DNA of 64,000 nt, from NCBI GenBank assembly GCA_007922195.1, contig ML682024.1, positions 1,970,051-2,034,050 on the forward strand, read 5' to 3'. The stretch comes from Podocnemis expansa (taxonomy: Eukaryota; Chordata; Testudines; Podocnemididae). Below, piece by piece: positions 36,262 to 47,140 of the stretch (positions are counted from its first letter, which is position 1; every line of letters begins with the position of its first letter). Below the pieces are notes generated by a model. That model was not told where the DNA came from and ran no database searches. It worked only from the letters and a program-made list of their open reading frames with translations. The translations under genes were made by a program, and so were the position numbers.

Positions 36262-37073
36262 AGACAGAGGCGGCCTTAGGCAATTAGGGGTCCTAGGTGA
36301 AGTCCCATTGTGGGGCCCTGTATAGGCCCCCACAGCCCCCTCTGCAGCCCCAGCTCCACAGCGCTGACTCCTCCTGTGGCCCCAGCTCCCTGCCACTGAC
36401 CCCTGGCCCCTTTCCGGGACCCCACATGGCTCCAGCTCCACACCCCTGGCCCCCCCACTGCTCCCTCTGTGCCTAGTAGTGAATTAGGGGCCTCCAGGCC
36501 TCCCACATTGGTGGGCCCTGCCAGCTCCCCACCATACTCACCTGGGAGGGCTGGGGTCAGGCCAGCCCCAGTCAAGTTGATAGGCTCCCCTCCCCTCAAC
36601 CTGGAGCACACAGTGCATGCGGGGCTGCTTCCAGTTCAGGCTGGCCATGCCGGAGGCTGTGCTGTGCAGCCGACCTTGACCCTGGGGGCAGACTGGCTGG
36701 CCCAGGGGCAGGGCAGGAGAGCAGAGCTCGCTTCTGGACCGACTTTCCCTACTCCTGGGGATGGACTGGCCAGCCCAGGTGTGGGGCAGGAGGGGAAAGC
36801 AGAGCCTGGCCTCCGAGCCAGGGCGGCTCCACTCCCTCCCAGTACTGCTTGGCGGAGTGCCCTCCAAGTTGTGTGCGCCCCCAGGCCCACCATGTATTAA
36901 TCCACCCATGTCTTTGCCCCCTCCATGGTCTCAGCTCCCTGCCACTGACCCCTGATCCCAGGACCACCTCCTCCTGCCACTGAGTAAGACAGATGCAGCT
37001 TTTAGGGTAGGCAAAGCAGGAACGGGGCCCTTTACTGTTCGGGGCCCTAGGCAATTGCCTGGTTTGCCTACCC
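36262..37073. mobile_element. GC-rich non-autonomous repeat with GGCAATT ends
   Basis: Left AGAGGCGGCCTTAGGCAATTA and right GGGCCCTAGGCAATTGCCTGG share inverted and direct GGCAATT/CCTAGG words. The interior is C- and G-rich with repeated CCCCAGCTCC and CTGCCACTGACCCCTG units. The segment CAGCTCC.TGCCACTGACCCCTG occurs at 36385 and 36930. Open frames have no domain. Exact ends and class unknown. Confidence 0.45.
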
Positions 37074-38683
37074 AAAAGCTTTCTCTGAGTTCAGATGGTA
37101 GTGGCCTTAAACATGGGACTGATTTGTCCTTCTGCTGATAAATTGTGCAGTCAGTTGCTGGATCACACTTTGGCTTGGTATAAGATATATTCAAGAGGCC
37201 AAATAGTCAGTGTCAGTCAGGTTTATTAATACAGCAACGGGAAAAATTTTCTGTATGACACCAGTCTCTGAAGAGCAGCAATGCTACGTTTCTCTTCTGG
37301 AAAAGGTATGCTCTCAGGTTAAATGCCAGCTGAAATGTGCATCTGATTTTACAGGCTACACACTTCTTTACACATCAGGTAAAATCCAACCTACCCATTT
37401 TTCCCATTCTCTAACTTGTTCTGTTCTTGCCTTAGCTTTGTTTTGGATACTAGCATTCTGGGTACTGGTCCGTGAAGATGCTTCCCCAGCTTGTGCTAGG
37501 AAAGACATAGAATGAACGTGTCTTGATTTTGACAAGTTTTCTCTCTGCTTGTGCCAAATGCTTACTTCAGCAAATGCAAGATTGTTATGGGATACCTAGC
37601 ATAAGTGGACAGGATTATGATACGGGCCAGTTTAGGCCAAGTCGCTGTTACAAGATTTATACTCAATGTTTTTGTGGTCTAATCCATGCTTTATATATGG
37701 AGTGGGTAATACATATTTATGATATTTATTTATATGTTAGCCAGCATATATTAGTCAACACTTCCTTTACTGAAGGCTTTTGGCTGGTGTACAGGCTTAG
37801 TCAATTGTCACTAATAAAGTCTGTTCACTGGAGGACATGTCGTTCCACAAAAGGAATCTGCCTTCCAGTGTATTAGACAGATAGGATTTCTGTTGTGAAT
37901 ATGCGATGGATTATTGTTGCTCATGTGGTACAAAGTGGACAGGTTCAAGACACAAATGGTCAATAGGGATTTTTCCTTGGACAGGACTTCCCACAGTGTG
38001 GGTTTCAGCCTCTGGGGATGACAAAACACTGAAGGGGAGAAAGTGAATACATTAAGCAGTATGGGCCATTAGAAAGACGTGGTGAAGTTTAAGAGGGATA
38101 CAATAGGTTTCATTCTCCTAAAGACAGGTTCATCTTTTGTACTCTGATGGTGTAGATGGAGGAAGGAGAGCCCTCATGCCTGACTATAGAGGTAGTGGTT
38201 CAGAAGTAGAATAACACAGCCTGTTCTGTACTAGTGCAAGGCCTCTAACTTCTGCCAGGTTGGCCCAACAGTGTATTAGGGAATCAAAACCAGCTTTTTG
38301 TGGCCCTCTGTTGTAGTTGAACTTTGCTTGGGTGAGGTGGAGAATCCAGCCTCGTTTGTTTGCCATAAATCTGGCAATCAAATATAAATTTAATTGAATT
38401 ATGTTTTTCTCATCTGGAAAGGGCATTTAATATTACATTTGGAGGTATGCATTTCATTATTTAATTTTAGTTTTTAATTTTTAGAGTTAATGACATTTGG
38501 AAAAGATGTCTGAAGTCCATTTCTATAGCATAAGCAATGAGAGCTCCAACAAACAATCTAGGAGGTTGGGAGGTTAAAGAGAACTAATCAGTCTTGGAAT
38601 CAATTAACCCCCAGTTGTTCTCGCAAGAGACAACTAGATCTCTTTACAAGGGGTATATTCTTCTACCATCTGAGAAACAAATT
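37074..38683. other. Unassigned spacer
   Basis: No gene or nameable repeat. Open frames of about 100-117 codons at 37210-37515 and 37523-37876 have no domain signature and AT-rich composition. Confidence 0.4.
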
Positions 38684-38735
38684 CCAGAGGAGTACCCATG
38701 TTAGTCTGTATCAGCAAAAAGAACAAGGAGTCGAG
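38684..38735 (+). repeat. Foldback-type repeat, terminal piece
   Basis: ATTCCAGAGGAGTACCCATGTTAGTCTGTATCAGCAAAAAGAACAAGGAGTC is the outer end of the foldback family (compare the inverse at 40260-40309 and 57210-57262). It stops at the start of a GC-rich block. Confidence 0.65.
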
Positions 38736-39071
38736 AGGTAGGCTGTGGCCTGGCTGGTTGGCCCCTGGGGGGGTGGCAGAGCTGACTGGCATGTGTGGTG
38801 CAACTTCCGGTGCAGCCCAAAAGGCCACACTGGAGGCTGTACCGCTTGCATGCCTATCAGTCCTGCCACTCCTGGGGGCCAACTGGCCTGGCCACGGTTA
38901 CCCGCCCCATCCCTGAGGGCAGAGCAGGGTGGGTGCTCAGAGCCCAGCCTCTGAGCAACCTTGCGCTGCTCCCCTGTCTAGCACCAGGCTGCTGGCAGAG
39001 TGGAGGGGCCCCTGCATTGTGGTGGGTCTCGGGGCACAGGCCCTATTGGCCCATGTGATAATCCACCCCTG
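38736..39071 (-). mobile_element. CAGGG-GGATTA-type GC-rich repeat with hairpin module
   Basis: Read inward from the right it begins CAGGGGTGGATTATCAC, similar to the starts at 23374 and 62584. Contains CTGGCATGTGTGGTGCAAC...GGTGCAGCCC...GGCCACACTGGAGGCTG (38785-38865), the module shared with 23520 and 62822. It separates the foldback end from a CR1 3' end. Confidence 0.5.
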
Positions 39072-39134
39072 ACTGACAATAGCACATATTTCCAGTGGCT
39101 GGCGTTAAAGACTCTAGAGGAGGAAGGCTCTGAG

Positions 39135-39495
39135 ATACTAGAGATAATTCATTCCCATGTGTGTGTCTGTTGTGTCTTGTCAAACTACTCAGGGTCTGAC
39201 CACTGTATTTGGGGATAGGAAGGAATTTTCCTCCAGGTCAGATTGGCAGAGACCTAAGTATTTAATATTTTTGCCTTCTTCTGCAGGATGACTATGGGTC
39301 ACTTGTTGATTTAACTAGTATAAATGGTGGGTTCTTCATATTTAAAGTGTTTAAATTATGATTTGAGTACCTCAGTAACTTAGCCAGATGGCATGGGTCT
39401 CTTACAATAATGGATCGGTGAAGTTCTGTGGCCTGCAATGTGCAGGAGATCAGACTAGATGATCATGATGGTCCCTTGTGGCCTTAATGTTTATG
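39135..39495 (+). mobile_element. CR1 3' untranslated end (or SINE sharing it)
   Basis: GGGATAGGAAGGAATTTTCCTCCAGGTCAGATTGGCAGAGAC, CCTTCTTCTGCAGGATG, AAGTTCTGTGGCCTGCAATGTGCAGGAGATCAGACTAGATGATCATGATGGTCCCTTGTGGCCTTA is the characteristic turtle/crocodile CR1 3' end. Turtle SINEs share this tail, so either is possible. Confidence 0.75.
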
Positions 39496-39639
39496 AGATT
39501 TTGGAATAAATTGATTAATTAAAACAGGGTAAGTAAGTAACCAGCAACAGAAGGTATTACCCAAGAGTTCTGAAGATACTCAGATATGAAATTGCAGACC
39601 TAACAACTGTGATACATAATCTATTATTTAAAATTAGCC

Positions 39640-41520
39640 TCTCTACAAGATAAATGGTGGATAGCTAGTGTAATATCAAATTTTAAATAACACTCCAGAG
39701 GCAATCCTGGCAATTACAGGCTAGTAAATCTAACTTCAGTACTAGGCAAACTGGATGAAACTATAGTATAGAATAGAGTGTATAAATGAACACAACAAGT
39801 GCATAAATGAACACAACATGTTGGGGAAGAGTCAACATGGCTTTTGTAAAGGAGAATCATGCCTCACTAATTTATTAGAATTCTTTGAGGGAATCAAACA
39901 AACATGAGGACAAGGGTGATCCAGTTGATAAAATGTACTTGGACTTTCAGAAAGCCTTTGAGAAGGTCTCTCATCAAAGGTTCTTAAACCACTAAAACTA
40001 AGTCCTATGGCACTAAACCACTAAATCCTATGGCACTTAAAGACTAACAAATTTATTTATCTCATGAGTTTTCATGGGAGAAAAATCCCACTTCATCAGA
40101 TGCTTTGATTTGCTGTTATGATATGACCTGATCCTATGACTTACACTCCCTTGAATTTATTCTGCTCCCATTCTGTAAGTTCCCCCATCTTCAAAGCATT
40201 TGATGCAGTGGGATTTTCTCGTGTGATAAATAGATTTGTTAGTCTTTAAGTTACACTGGACTCCTTTTTTGTTTTGCAGCACTAGACTAACGCGGCTACC
40301 CTTTTGGAACTTAAACCAAGCAAGAAATCATGGCATAAGAGCGAAGGTCCCCTCTTCGATCAAGACCTGGTTGAAAAATAGGAAACAAAGGGTAGGAATA
40401 AATGCTCAGGTTTTACAGTGGTAAAGTAGCGAGGTCCCACAAGGATCTGTACCAGTACCAATGCTGTTCAACATATTCATGAGTGATTTGGAAATAGGGG
40501 TAAACAGAGGTAGCAAAACTTGTGGATGACACAAAATTACAGAAGACAGTTAAGTACAAAGCTGATTGTGAAGAGTTACAAAGGAACCTTACAAAAATGA
40601 GTGGCTGGGAAACAAAATGGCAGATAAAAATTCAATGTTGATAAATGCAAAGTAATGCACATAGGAAAACATAATCCCAACAATACATACAAAATAAGGG
40701 GATCTAAATTAGCTGTTACCACTCAAGCAGGAGATCATTGAGTCTTTGTGGATAGCTCTCTGAAGATATCTGCCCAGTGTGCAATGGAAGCAACAAACCC
40801 TAAAACTGTTGGGAATCATATCATCAATGGATAGATAATAAGAAAGAAAATATCATAATTTGACTATATGTGGTATGCTTACACCTTGAATACTGTGTGC
40901 CACTCTGGTCACTTAATCTCTAAAGAGATATTAAAATTGGAAAAAGTATGGAGAAGAGCAACAAATGATTATTGGTATGGAACAACTTCCATTAAGAGAG
41001 ATTAAAAAGACTGGAAATATACAGCTTGGAAAACAGATGACTAAGGCGGTATATGGTAGAGGTCTATGAAATCATGAATGGTGTGGAGAAAGTGTTATTA
41101 ACCATTTCACATAACACAGGAACCAGGAGTCCCAGTGAAGTTAATAGGCAGCAGGTGTAAAACAAACTTGACATCTTCACACAATGCTCAGTCAGCCTGT
41201 GAACCTTGTTGCTATGGGGTGTTGTAAAGCCAAAAGGATAGCTGGCTTTGAAAAATGAAATAGATAAATTAATGTAGGATAGGTCCATCAGTGGCTATTA
41301 GCCAAGATGGTCAGGGACACAGCCTTATGCTTTGGGTGTCCCTTAGCTTCTGTCTGCTAGAAGCTGGAAAAGGATGGTGGGAGTTGACCACTCTATGAAT
41401 TGGCCATTTCTATTCCTGCTGTCTGATGCATCCAACACCAGCCACTGTTGGAAGACAGGATACTGGACTGGACAGATCATTGGTCTGATCCAGTATGGGC
41501 ATTATATTTTAAACCCAAGG
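39640..41520 (+). mobile_element. CR1 LINE, RT domain to 3' end, split by a foldback element
   Basis: Plus-strand translation gives DPVDKMYLDFQKAFEKVSHQRF (39915-39980, RT motif A), then after an insertion SSIKTWLKNRKQR, DDTKLQK (40525, RT motif C region), FNVDKCKVMHIGK, then decayed C-terminus. It ends with the CR1 3' sequence GATCATTGGTCTGATCCAGTATGG (41475-41500). Many stops and shifts. It is the sense-strand counterpart of 24478-28560. Confidence 0.85.
39992..40309. mobile_element. Foldback-type inverted-repeat element inside CR1
   Basis: The arms are CACTTAAAGACTAACAAATTTATTTA...CATGAGTTTTCATGGGAGAAAAATCCCACTTCATCAGATGC (40035-40105) and its inverse (about 40185-40300), around a central loop. 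The right end is GGCTACCCTTTTGGAA. Flanking repeat CTTAAACCA is at 39983-39991 and 40310-40318, and CR1 reads correctly across the site. The left arm lacks its outer end and carries a tandem duplication AGTCCTATGGCACTAAACCACTAA. Confidence 0.85.
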
Positions 41521-42283
41521 AACGATTGCTTCGTGACTTGTAAATGCAACTAGCTTTAATAGCTATATTTAGAGTCTGTGATTTGCATCATGAGGTGATA
41601 GTTAATTACAAAAAAGCGCACTGAATGGCAGTGTTTAGCCAGGAGCCTCAGTGTCCACCAGAGGAGACTTCTGTATTTGGTTCAGTTTGCAACATCCCCT
41701 GAAGATCAGTAACTTCTTTAATTTTGGTTGAAGTGTAATAGCGATACCTTGTTTACATCAGTGACTGGCTTACTGAATGCGTATGAAAATGTTATTAAAA
41801 TAGGAAAATGCCTCTTCAAATGGGTTTTGCTTTGCCACTTAAATGTCCCACATAAGTGATGTACAAAGGATTAGAACAAGAGGAAGCTATCAGAAATAAT
41901 AAACTATTAATAGGAACTAGTCAAGTGTCAATCAGTGGGATTAAAACTCAATCATCTCCCATTTAGGAATGTAGTATTAAACTATCCTCCCGATACAGCA
42001 AGGTTTATGTTTTCCCTGAGTTGTTTCCCCAGTGAGAAGGAAGAGCTGATTTCATTTAAAAATTTTCGTTTTGTGTCAATTACCCTTTTGTGGGTTTGCA
42101 TCTCTGCAGAGATCTCCAGGTTCGTATTTTACCCATCCAATTAGAGAAGCGTGGTGGGGGATACAATCACCATTTGAAACAATGAGCACTAGAGTTTGCT
42201 TAAACAAATTGCCCAGAGCAAAGTGGGTTGAAGCAGTTTGAGGCTTTTTTCTGAGGGGTGCAGACAGATGGGCATTCCATACC
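41521..42283. other. Unassigned spacer
   Basis: No gene or nameable repeat. Confidence 0.4.
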
Positions 42284-42933
42284 TAGGGTTATTAGATACC
42301 AAAACATGGAAAGGAGGACAGGGAAGTACAAAAAGGAGGACAGTGGAGGATACATACACTTCTGGGGCCCCTGCACATCTGGGCCTCCTTTACTCACCCC
42401 AGCTACTGCCCCCCCAAATGCCTGCCCCACCACCACAACCCCAACTACTGCCCCCCCAAATGCCTGCCCCACCATCACCCCAACTACTGCCCCCCCAAAC
42501 ACCTGTTCCCATGGCCCAGACCCTCCCAGCCCAGGCCTCCTTAACTGGTGGGGCAGGGTCGGGAAAGGGCCCACCATGCAGAATAACAGCTGCGCTGGGG
42601 TTGGAGGCTACATATGGCACTGGCCCCAGAAAGAAAGAGAGGGGCACGTGCTGCTGAGGCTGGTAGGGACGGGACCTCCCCAGGTGCCAGGAAGGCGGGG
42701 GGCGGCAGGCTCACTCCCGCCCACTGCAGCCCCCTTTGAGCCAGCAGGGAACATGTTAGGCACAGCATTTGCTTCTATTTTTAGAGTGTTCAGCTGGAAT
42801 GCTTCCCCCAGTGTTTGTGGCATCCGGCAAAAAGCCGGACAATATTAAATATTTTACAAATGCCTGCTGGATGGAGGACGTCAGGGCAAAAAGGAGGACA
42901 TGTCTTCCTTTAGCCAGATGTCTGGTAACCCTA
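42284..42933. mobile_element. hAT element, 650 bp, with internal minisatellite
   Basis: Inverted ends TAGGGTTATTAGATACC and TAGGGTTACCAGACATC. Flanks TCCATACC (42276-42283) and TCCACACC (42934-42941) match 7 of 8. Shares GGAAAGGAGGACAGGGAAGTACAAAAAGGAGGACA and the TTTTTAGAG...GGAATGCTTCCCCC module with 27896-28205, but is twice as long because of a GC-rich core. Confidence 0.9.
42403..42512 (+). repeat. Minisatellite, ~40-bp unit
   Basis: Three units beginning CTACTGCCCCCCCAAA. The first two are 42 and 39 bp, the third is partial. It makes open frames on both strands that are not coding evidence. Confidence 0.85.
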
Positions 42934-45739
42934 TCCACACCTTGTCATATAAAGATGGGGAAAGGGGTGATGGAAAGGAAGGTGACAGCTATACAATTCC
43001 TCACTTTGAGGAGAGAAGATGCATCCTCTTCAACTTTACTGGAGGTGATAAAGAAAATCAGAGATAACAGATGGAAAAAATTTATTGGGGCCTCCATATT
43101 CAGTCTCTCTCCCCCCGTCCAAGTTTCTCTAATTTAGTTTACAAGTGCCCCAATGAAGGAGCTTCCAACCCTTCCCTTAGGAGTCTTCCACAGTTTGACA
43201 GATCTCACTAGTAGAGAGTTATTTTTTGCTGATATCCAGTTTAAAATATCCTTTGCACAATTTCATCCCTTTATGATTAGAGCCATCAACGCTTCAAAAG
43301 CAGGTGAGTCAGGGGAACACATTCACCACTTAGTTGAAGTGAGTAGCATGAATGAGCCCAATAGCATTGCAAATGTGTGTGGTATGCCATTTGGGAGGCA
43401 TTGTTATCTGTGTTGCTCTGCAACCAGCAGAGAGGTCTGTTTGGCTGTATACCTGTGTCTCTTGATGCGTGTTCCCTCACAATTACGCCTGGCTCAGATC
43501 TTTAAGTGGGTACTTTGTTAGCCCAGTGATCTAAAGCCTGGCTCGGCCCGTTAGTGGGAACTCTGTTAGCTTGGTGGTCCTGAACTGAGGTGCTCCTTTG
43601 GTTAACACTCTGGGTTACCTGTGACTTAGATTTCTAGAGAGGAATCCATTAGCTCATCAGCTTTAAGCTGAGGTGTACCCTGTTTGCAAGTGGTAAACTG
43701 AGGCAACACTCATGACCAGAGAAACCAACACAACCACAGATCATTGTAGGAATGAAGGTGCCAGGCTGGGCTTTGTTACAATATAGCACAATGGCAAGCA
43801 ACCCATCTCACACCCACACCCACACATACCATTCCAGTGCTACCCTCCACAAAAAAACCCCTCTATGTTTCCACAAAAGCTTTTTTTTTTTAAATAAAAA
43901 TTCCCTCCAGTTTGTAAACATCTTTCTCCTCTTCTGTTCTGGTTATTCTACTGTTGCCCCCACATCATTGTGTCTGAGGCTCAGATCCTCAAAGTATTCA
44001 GAATTCAGCACCCAAATATCGTGAAGGATCTCAGCCAGAGTATCTTCTGGAATTAGTATATTAAATAAGCAGATGTACTCTGGACTGGAAATGCTCATAA
44101 CTGAATGCAGCATCTGGAGATGCTGTCCCCAGTGAGTGCACCAGCTAGCAGAGGACTTCTTTTTCTGAGTTTCTATCACAAACCAACTTGAATTTTAGTA
44201 CTGCTGAAGGTCCATTAGCCTTGGGCAAACTAGCTGTGGACATCGTATAAGTTTTATGTATATCATTTCAGATAGTAAATCTCATATTGGTTAATGGGCA
44301 CCAATTAATTAAAAAGTAGAAATAGCAGTCTTGAAATCCTTATTTGAGGAAAGCATCCATGAAAAATTCTACAGAGTTTGTGAATGAGTATAATGTAAAA
44401 AAAAAAATTGCCCTTCATTTTGGGCACCGTGTTTTAAGAAAGCTGTGTGCTGCCTTCAAGCTGTCTAGCTGGTATTGACTCAACTAAAGCAATTCCTGCA
44501 ATTGTGTTTCTAAAGAAGCAGAGCAAAGTGATATGAAATTAAAATAAATGGCACCATTAAGTGCTCCCCTGGGTCAATAGCACTGACACTTAATGGTCAA
44601 AGATGTACAGGAGGCAGTGTAAGGAACCTCTGCTCTGTCAGAGCCCTATAGACAGACTTCCAGCAAGATTAATTTGCCAGCAGTCTTTATTGTTCCTTTC
44701 CAGTAACTAGGATTGAGCCTGGGTGGGGGTCGGAGGAAAGGTGTCTCAAAGTGATACGTTGTTATTTTTATTGGTGTACAGCTGGCAGGGCCACCATGCT
44801 GAATCACCCCAGCTCATTTCCCTCCTCTCTTGAAACCTTGACAAGTTCTAATGTCTCCTACTAAGCTAGTCATTCCCATAATACACAGTTATTAAAGCAT
44901 TGTTAGGAAAATGACGGCTTGGAAAGTGGAATGCTTTTGACAAGAAAATCTCATTTCTCTTATGTTCATTTTGCTTGAACTGGAATTGAATTACATACAT
45001 TATCTTTTATTTATTTATATGGCACTTCTGAGCCAAGCACTTTGTAGCTAACAGGTGAGTGACCCAGAAGAGCTGAGTTTAACGGGATGGTCACTTTAGT
45101 ACTGAACATTTTAGCCTTCGTCTGTCTAATGCTGTAGTTACATCTATAAAGGGAAAACATCAGTGTGAAAGGGTGCTATTCTTCCTAGTCACTCCAGCTG
45201 TTGAGTTTAATCACTACAGCCAGCGCCAAAGAGCAAATCACCAAGTTTTAAATGTATGTAAAGATTATCAGCTAGAAAGTTGCTACTTTAATGACCTGTT
45301 ATATTGTAGGTCTGAGATGGCAGCTACTATATGAATCCATATGAAGAAAATAGAAGTTCTATGACTTTTTCAATATTTTCAACAAGCTTAAAACTTTATT
45401 TTACCTAATAAGTCATATATTTTACAACAGCTTTGAAAAATCCCAGCTTCCCCTGTGCATCCAAAGAGGTTCTGCTTTCACAGAGCCGTAACTCTACATT
45501 CCCAACATTGGAACTCCTGCATAGGAAGCATCAGCATAGGGAGTGTCTCAAGCACTGATAGTCCTGCCACAGCTATGAAGATAGACTTATGACTTGGAAA
45601 TTACATTTTTATGAGGACAGTGGAGCTAAACCTAAGAGAGCACCTGCAACTGCCATTAATGTCACCAGGAGTAGCTGTAGTTCAGAACCTCCAAAGAACA
45701 GCTTTACTCCTGCATTAGTAGAAGCACTCCCAGTAGACT
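42934..45739. other. Unassigned spacer
   Basis: A short ACCCAC/CA-rich tract lies at 43807-43835. Otherwise no gene or nameable repeat. Confidence 0.4.
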
Positions 45740-46292
45740 GAGGGAACTGATTATTCCCCTCTATTTGGCACTGGTGAGACCACATTTGGAGTACTGTGTC
45801 CAGTTTTGGGCCCTCCACTATAGAAAGAATGTGAGCAAATTGGAGAAAGTCCCACAGAGGGCAACAGAAATGATTAGGGGGCCTGGAGTACATAGCTTAT
45901 GAGAAGCAGTTGAAGGAACTAGGCTTGTTTAGTCTGCAGAAGACAAGAATGAGGCAGGATTTGATAGCAGCCGATTTCAGGGAGGATGGAGCTAGGCTGT
46001 TCTCAGCAGTGGCAGATGATATAACTAGAAACAATAGTGTCAAGTTTTAGTTTTAGTAGGAGAGGTGTAGGTTGTTGGATGTTAGGAAAAAAATTTTCTC
46101 TTGGAAGATGGTTAAGCACTGGAATGGGTTACCAAAGGAGATGGCAGAATATTCATTTTTAGAGGATTTAAATATCTGGCTTGGCAAAGTCCTGACTGGG
46201 ATGATTTAGCTGGGATTGGTCCTGCTTTGAGCAGGAGGTGGGACTAGATGATCTCCTGAGATCCCTTCCAACCCTAATCTTCTATGGTTCTT
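45740..46292 (+). mobile_element. CR1 LINE 3' end
   Basis: CACTGGTGAGACCACATTTGGAGTACTGTGTCCAGTTTTGG, AGGGCAACAGAAATGATTAGG, GGGACTAGATGATCTCCTGAGATCCCTTCCAACCCTAATCTTCTATGG is the canonical CR1 ORF2 C-terminus through the 3' end. 5'-truncated, about 550 bp. Confidence 0.95.
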
Positions 46293-46646
46293 CTCAGAGG
46301 GCTCAGTCCTGCAAACACTTACACATATGAATAAATTTACTTACATAAGCATCCCTATTTAATCCAATGAGATAAAGGGCACTTGCTGAAGTGTCTGCAG
46401 AAGCAGGCCTGCAAGTGTGAAAGGGAAACCCAACAGTTTTCTTTTAAGACTAGGCACTGTTCTTGAGGTGCTTTTGTGGTTAATCCCCATTATTACAGGT
46501 ACTTTAGTTGGAGACTTAGGTCTTGTCTAAAATATGGGTGCTGTCGCAGCATAGCTACATTATTATAGCAATGCCATTGTAACCTCAGGGAGTACGGACA
46601 GATTACAGTGACAGAAAGGGGTTTTCCTATTGCTAGAGAAATTCCA
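46293..46646. other. Unassigned spacer
   Basis: No nameable feature apart from the left target repeat of the next element at 46634-46646. Confidence 0.4.
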
Positions 46647-46757
46647 AGCAGTCGTCTGGCACTTAAAGACTAACAGAGTTATTTTTAGTCTTTAAGTGCC
46701 ATACAACTCCTTGGGTTTTTTTGCTGGACTAGACTAACACGGTTATCCCTTTGGAAA
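46647..46757. mobile_element. Short foldback-type element with 13-bp flanking repeat
   Basis: Flanked by TAGAGAAATTCCA at 46634-46646 and 46758-46770, identical. Contains GGCACTTAAAGACTAACAGAGTTA, then the near inverse TAGTCTTTAAGTGCCA and the outer end CTAGACTAACACGGTTATCCCTTTGG. So one arm is complete and the other short. The long flanking repeat is unlike hAT (8 bp) or Harbinger (3 bp). Confidence 0.85.
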
Positions 46758-47011
46758 TAGAGAAATTCCACCTCTTTGAGCAATGGTAGCTAGGTTGGCA
46801 AAACGAATATCACTTATCTAAGCATTGACAGCTCTGTTGACCTAGGTGAGTCTACACCAGTGGTTAGGTCAGCATATCTACGTAACTTTCAGGAGTATGG
46901 ATTTTTTCACATCCTTGATCACCGTAACAATGTTGCTAAGTTGAGCTAATGTGTCACAAGCCTCCACTGCTACCCTTTCAGGAGCATCCACAGCACAGTA
47001 CTCTTTCCAGA

Positions 47012-47140
47012 TATGGTGACCAGATGTTCTGATTTTATATGGACAGTCCCAACATTTGGGGCTTTATCTTATATAGGCACCTATTACCCCCCACTGCCTG
47101 TCCATATTTTTCAGAATTTCTATCTGCTTACCCCACTCCC
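47012..47140. mobile_element. Short DNA element, TATGGTGACCAGATG ends
   Basis: TATGGTGACCAGATGTTCTGATTTTATATGGACAGTCCCAACATTTGGGGC to TATCTGCTTACCCC is a short reptile repeat whose ends resemble TAGGGTTACCAGAT of 27896 and 42284. No clean target duplication was recognised. Confidence 0.6.

Noticed and set aside
37210..37876. Two consecutive plus-strand frames with a hydrophobic stretch
   Set aside because: AT-rich, no signal or family pattern, no splice context. Length is within chance for this composition.
42238..42848. Open frames of 139 and 196 codons with Pro-rich repeats
   Set aside because: They come from the minisatellite and GC-rich core of the hAT element at 42284-42933.
46634..46770. 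Calling the foldback family a hAT element
   Set aside because: hAT elements make 8-bp duplications, but this copy has 13 bp and another has 9 bp, and the ends do not match the hAT termini in the window.
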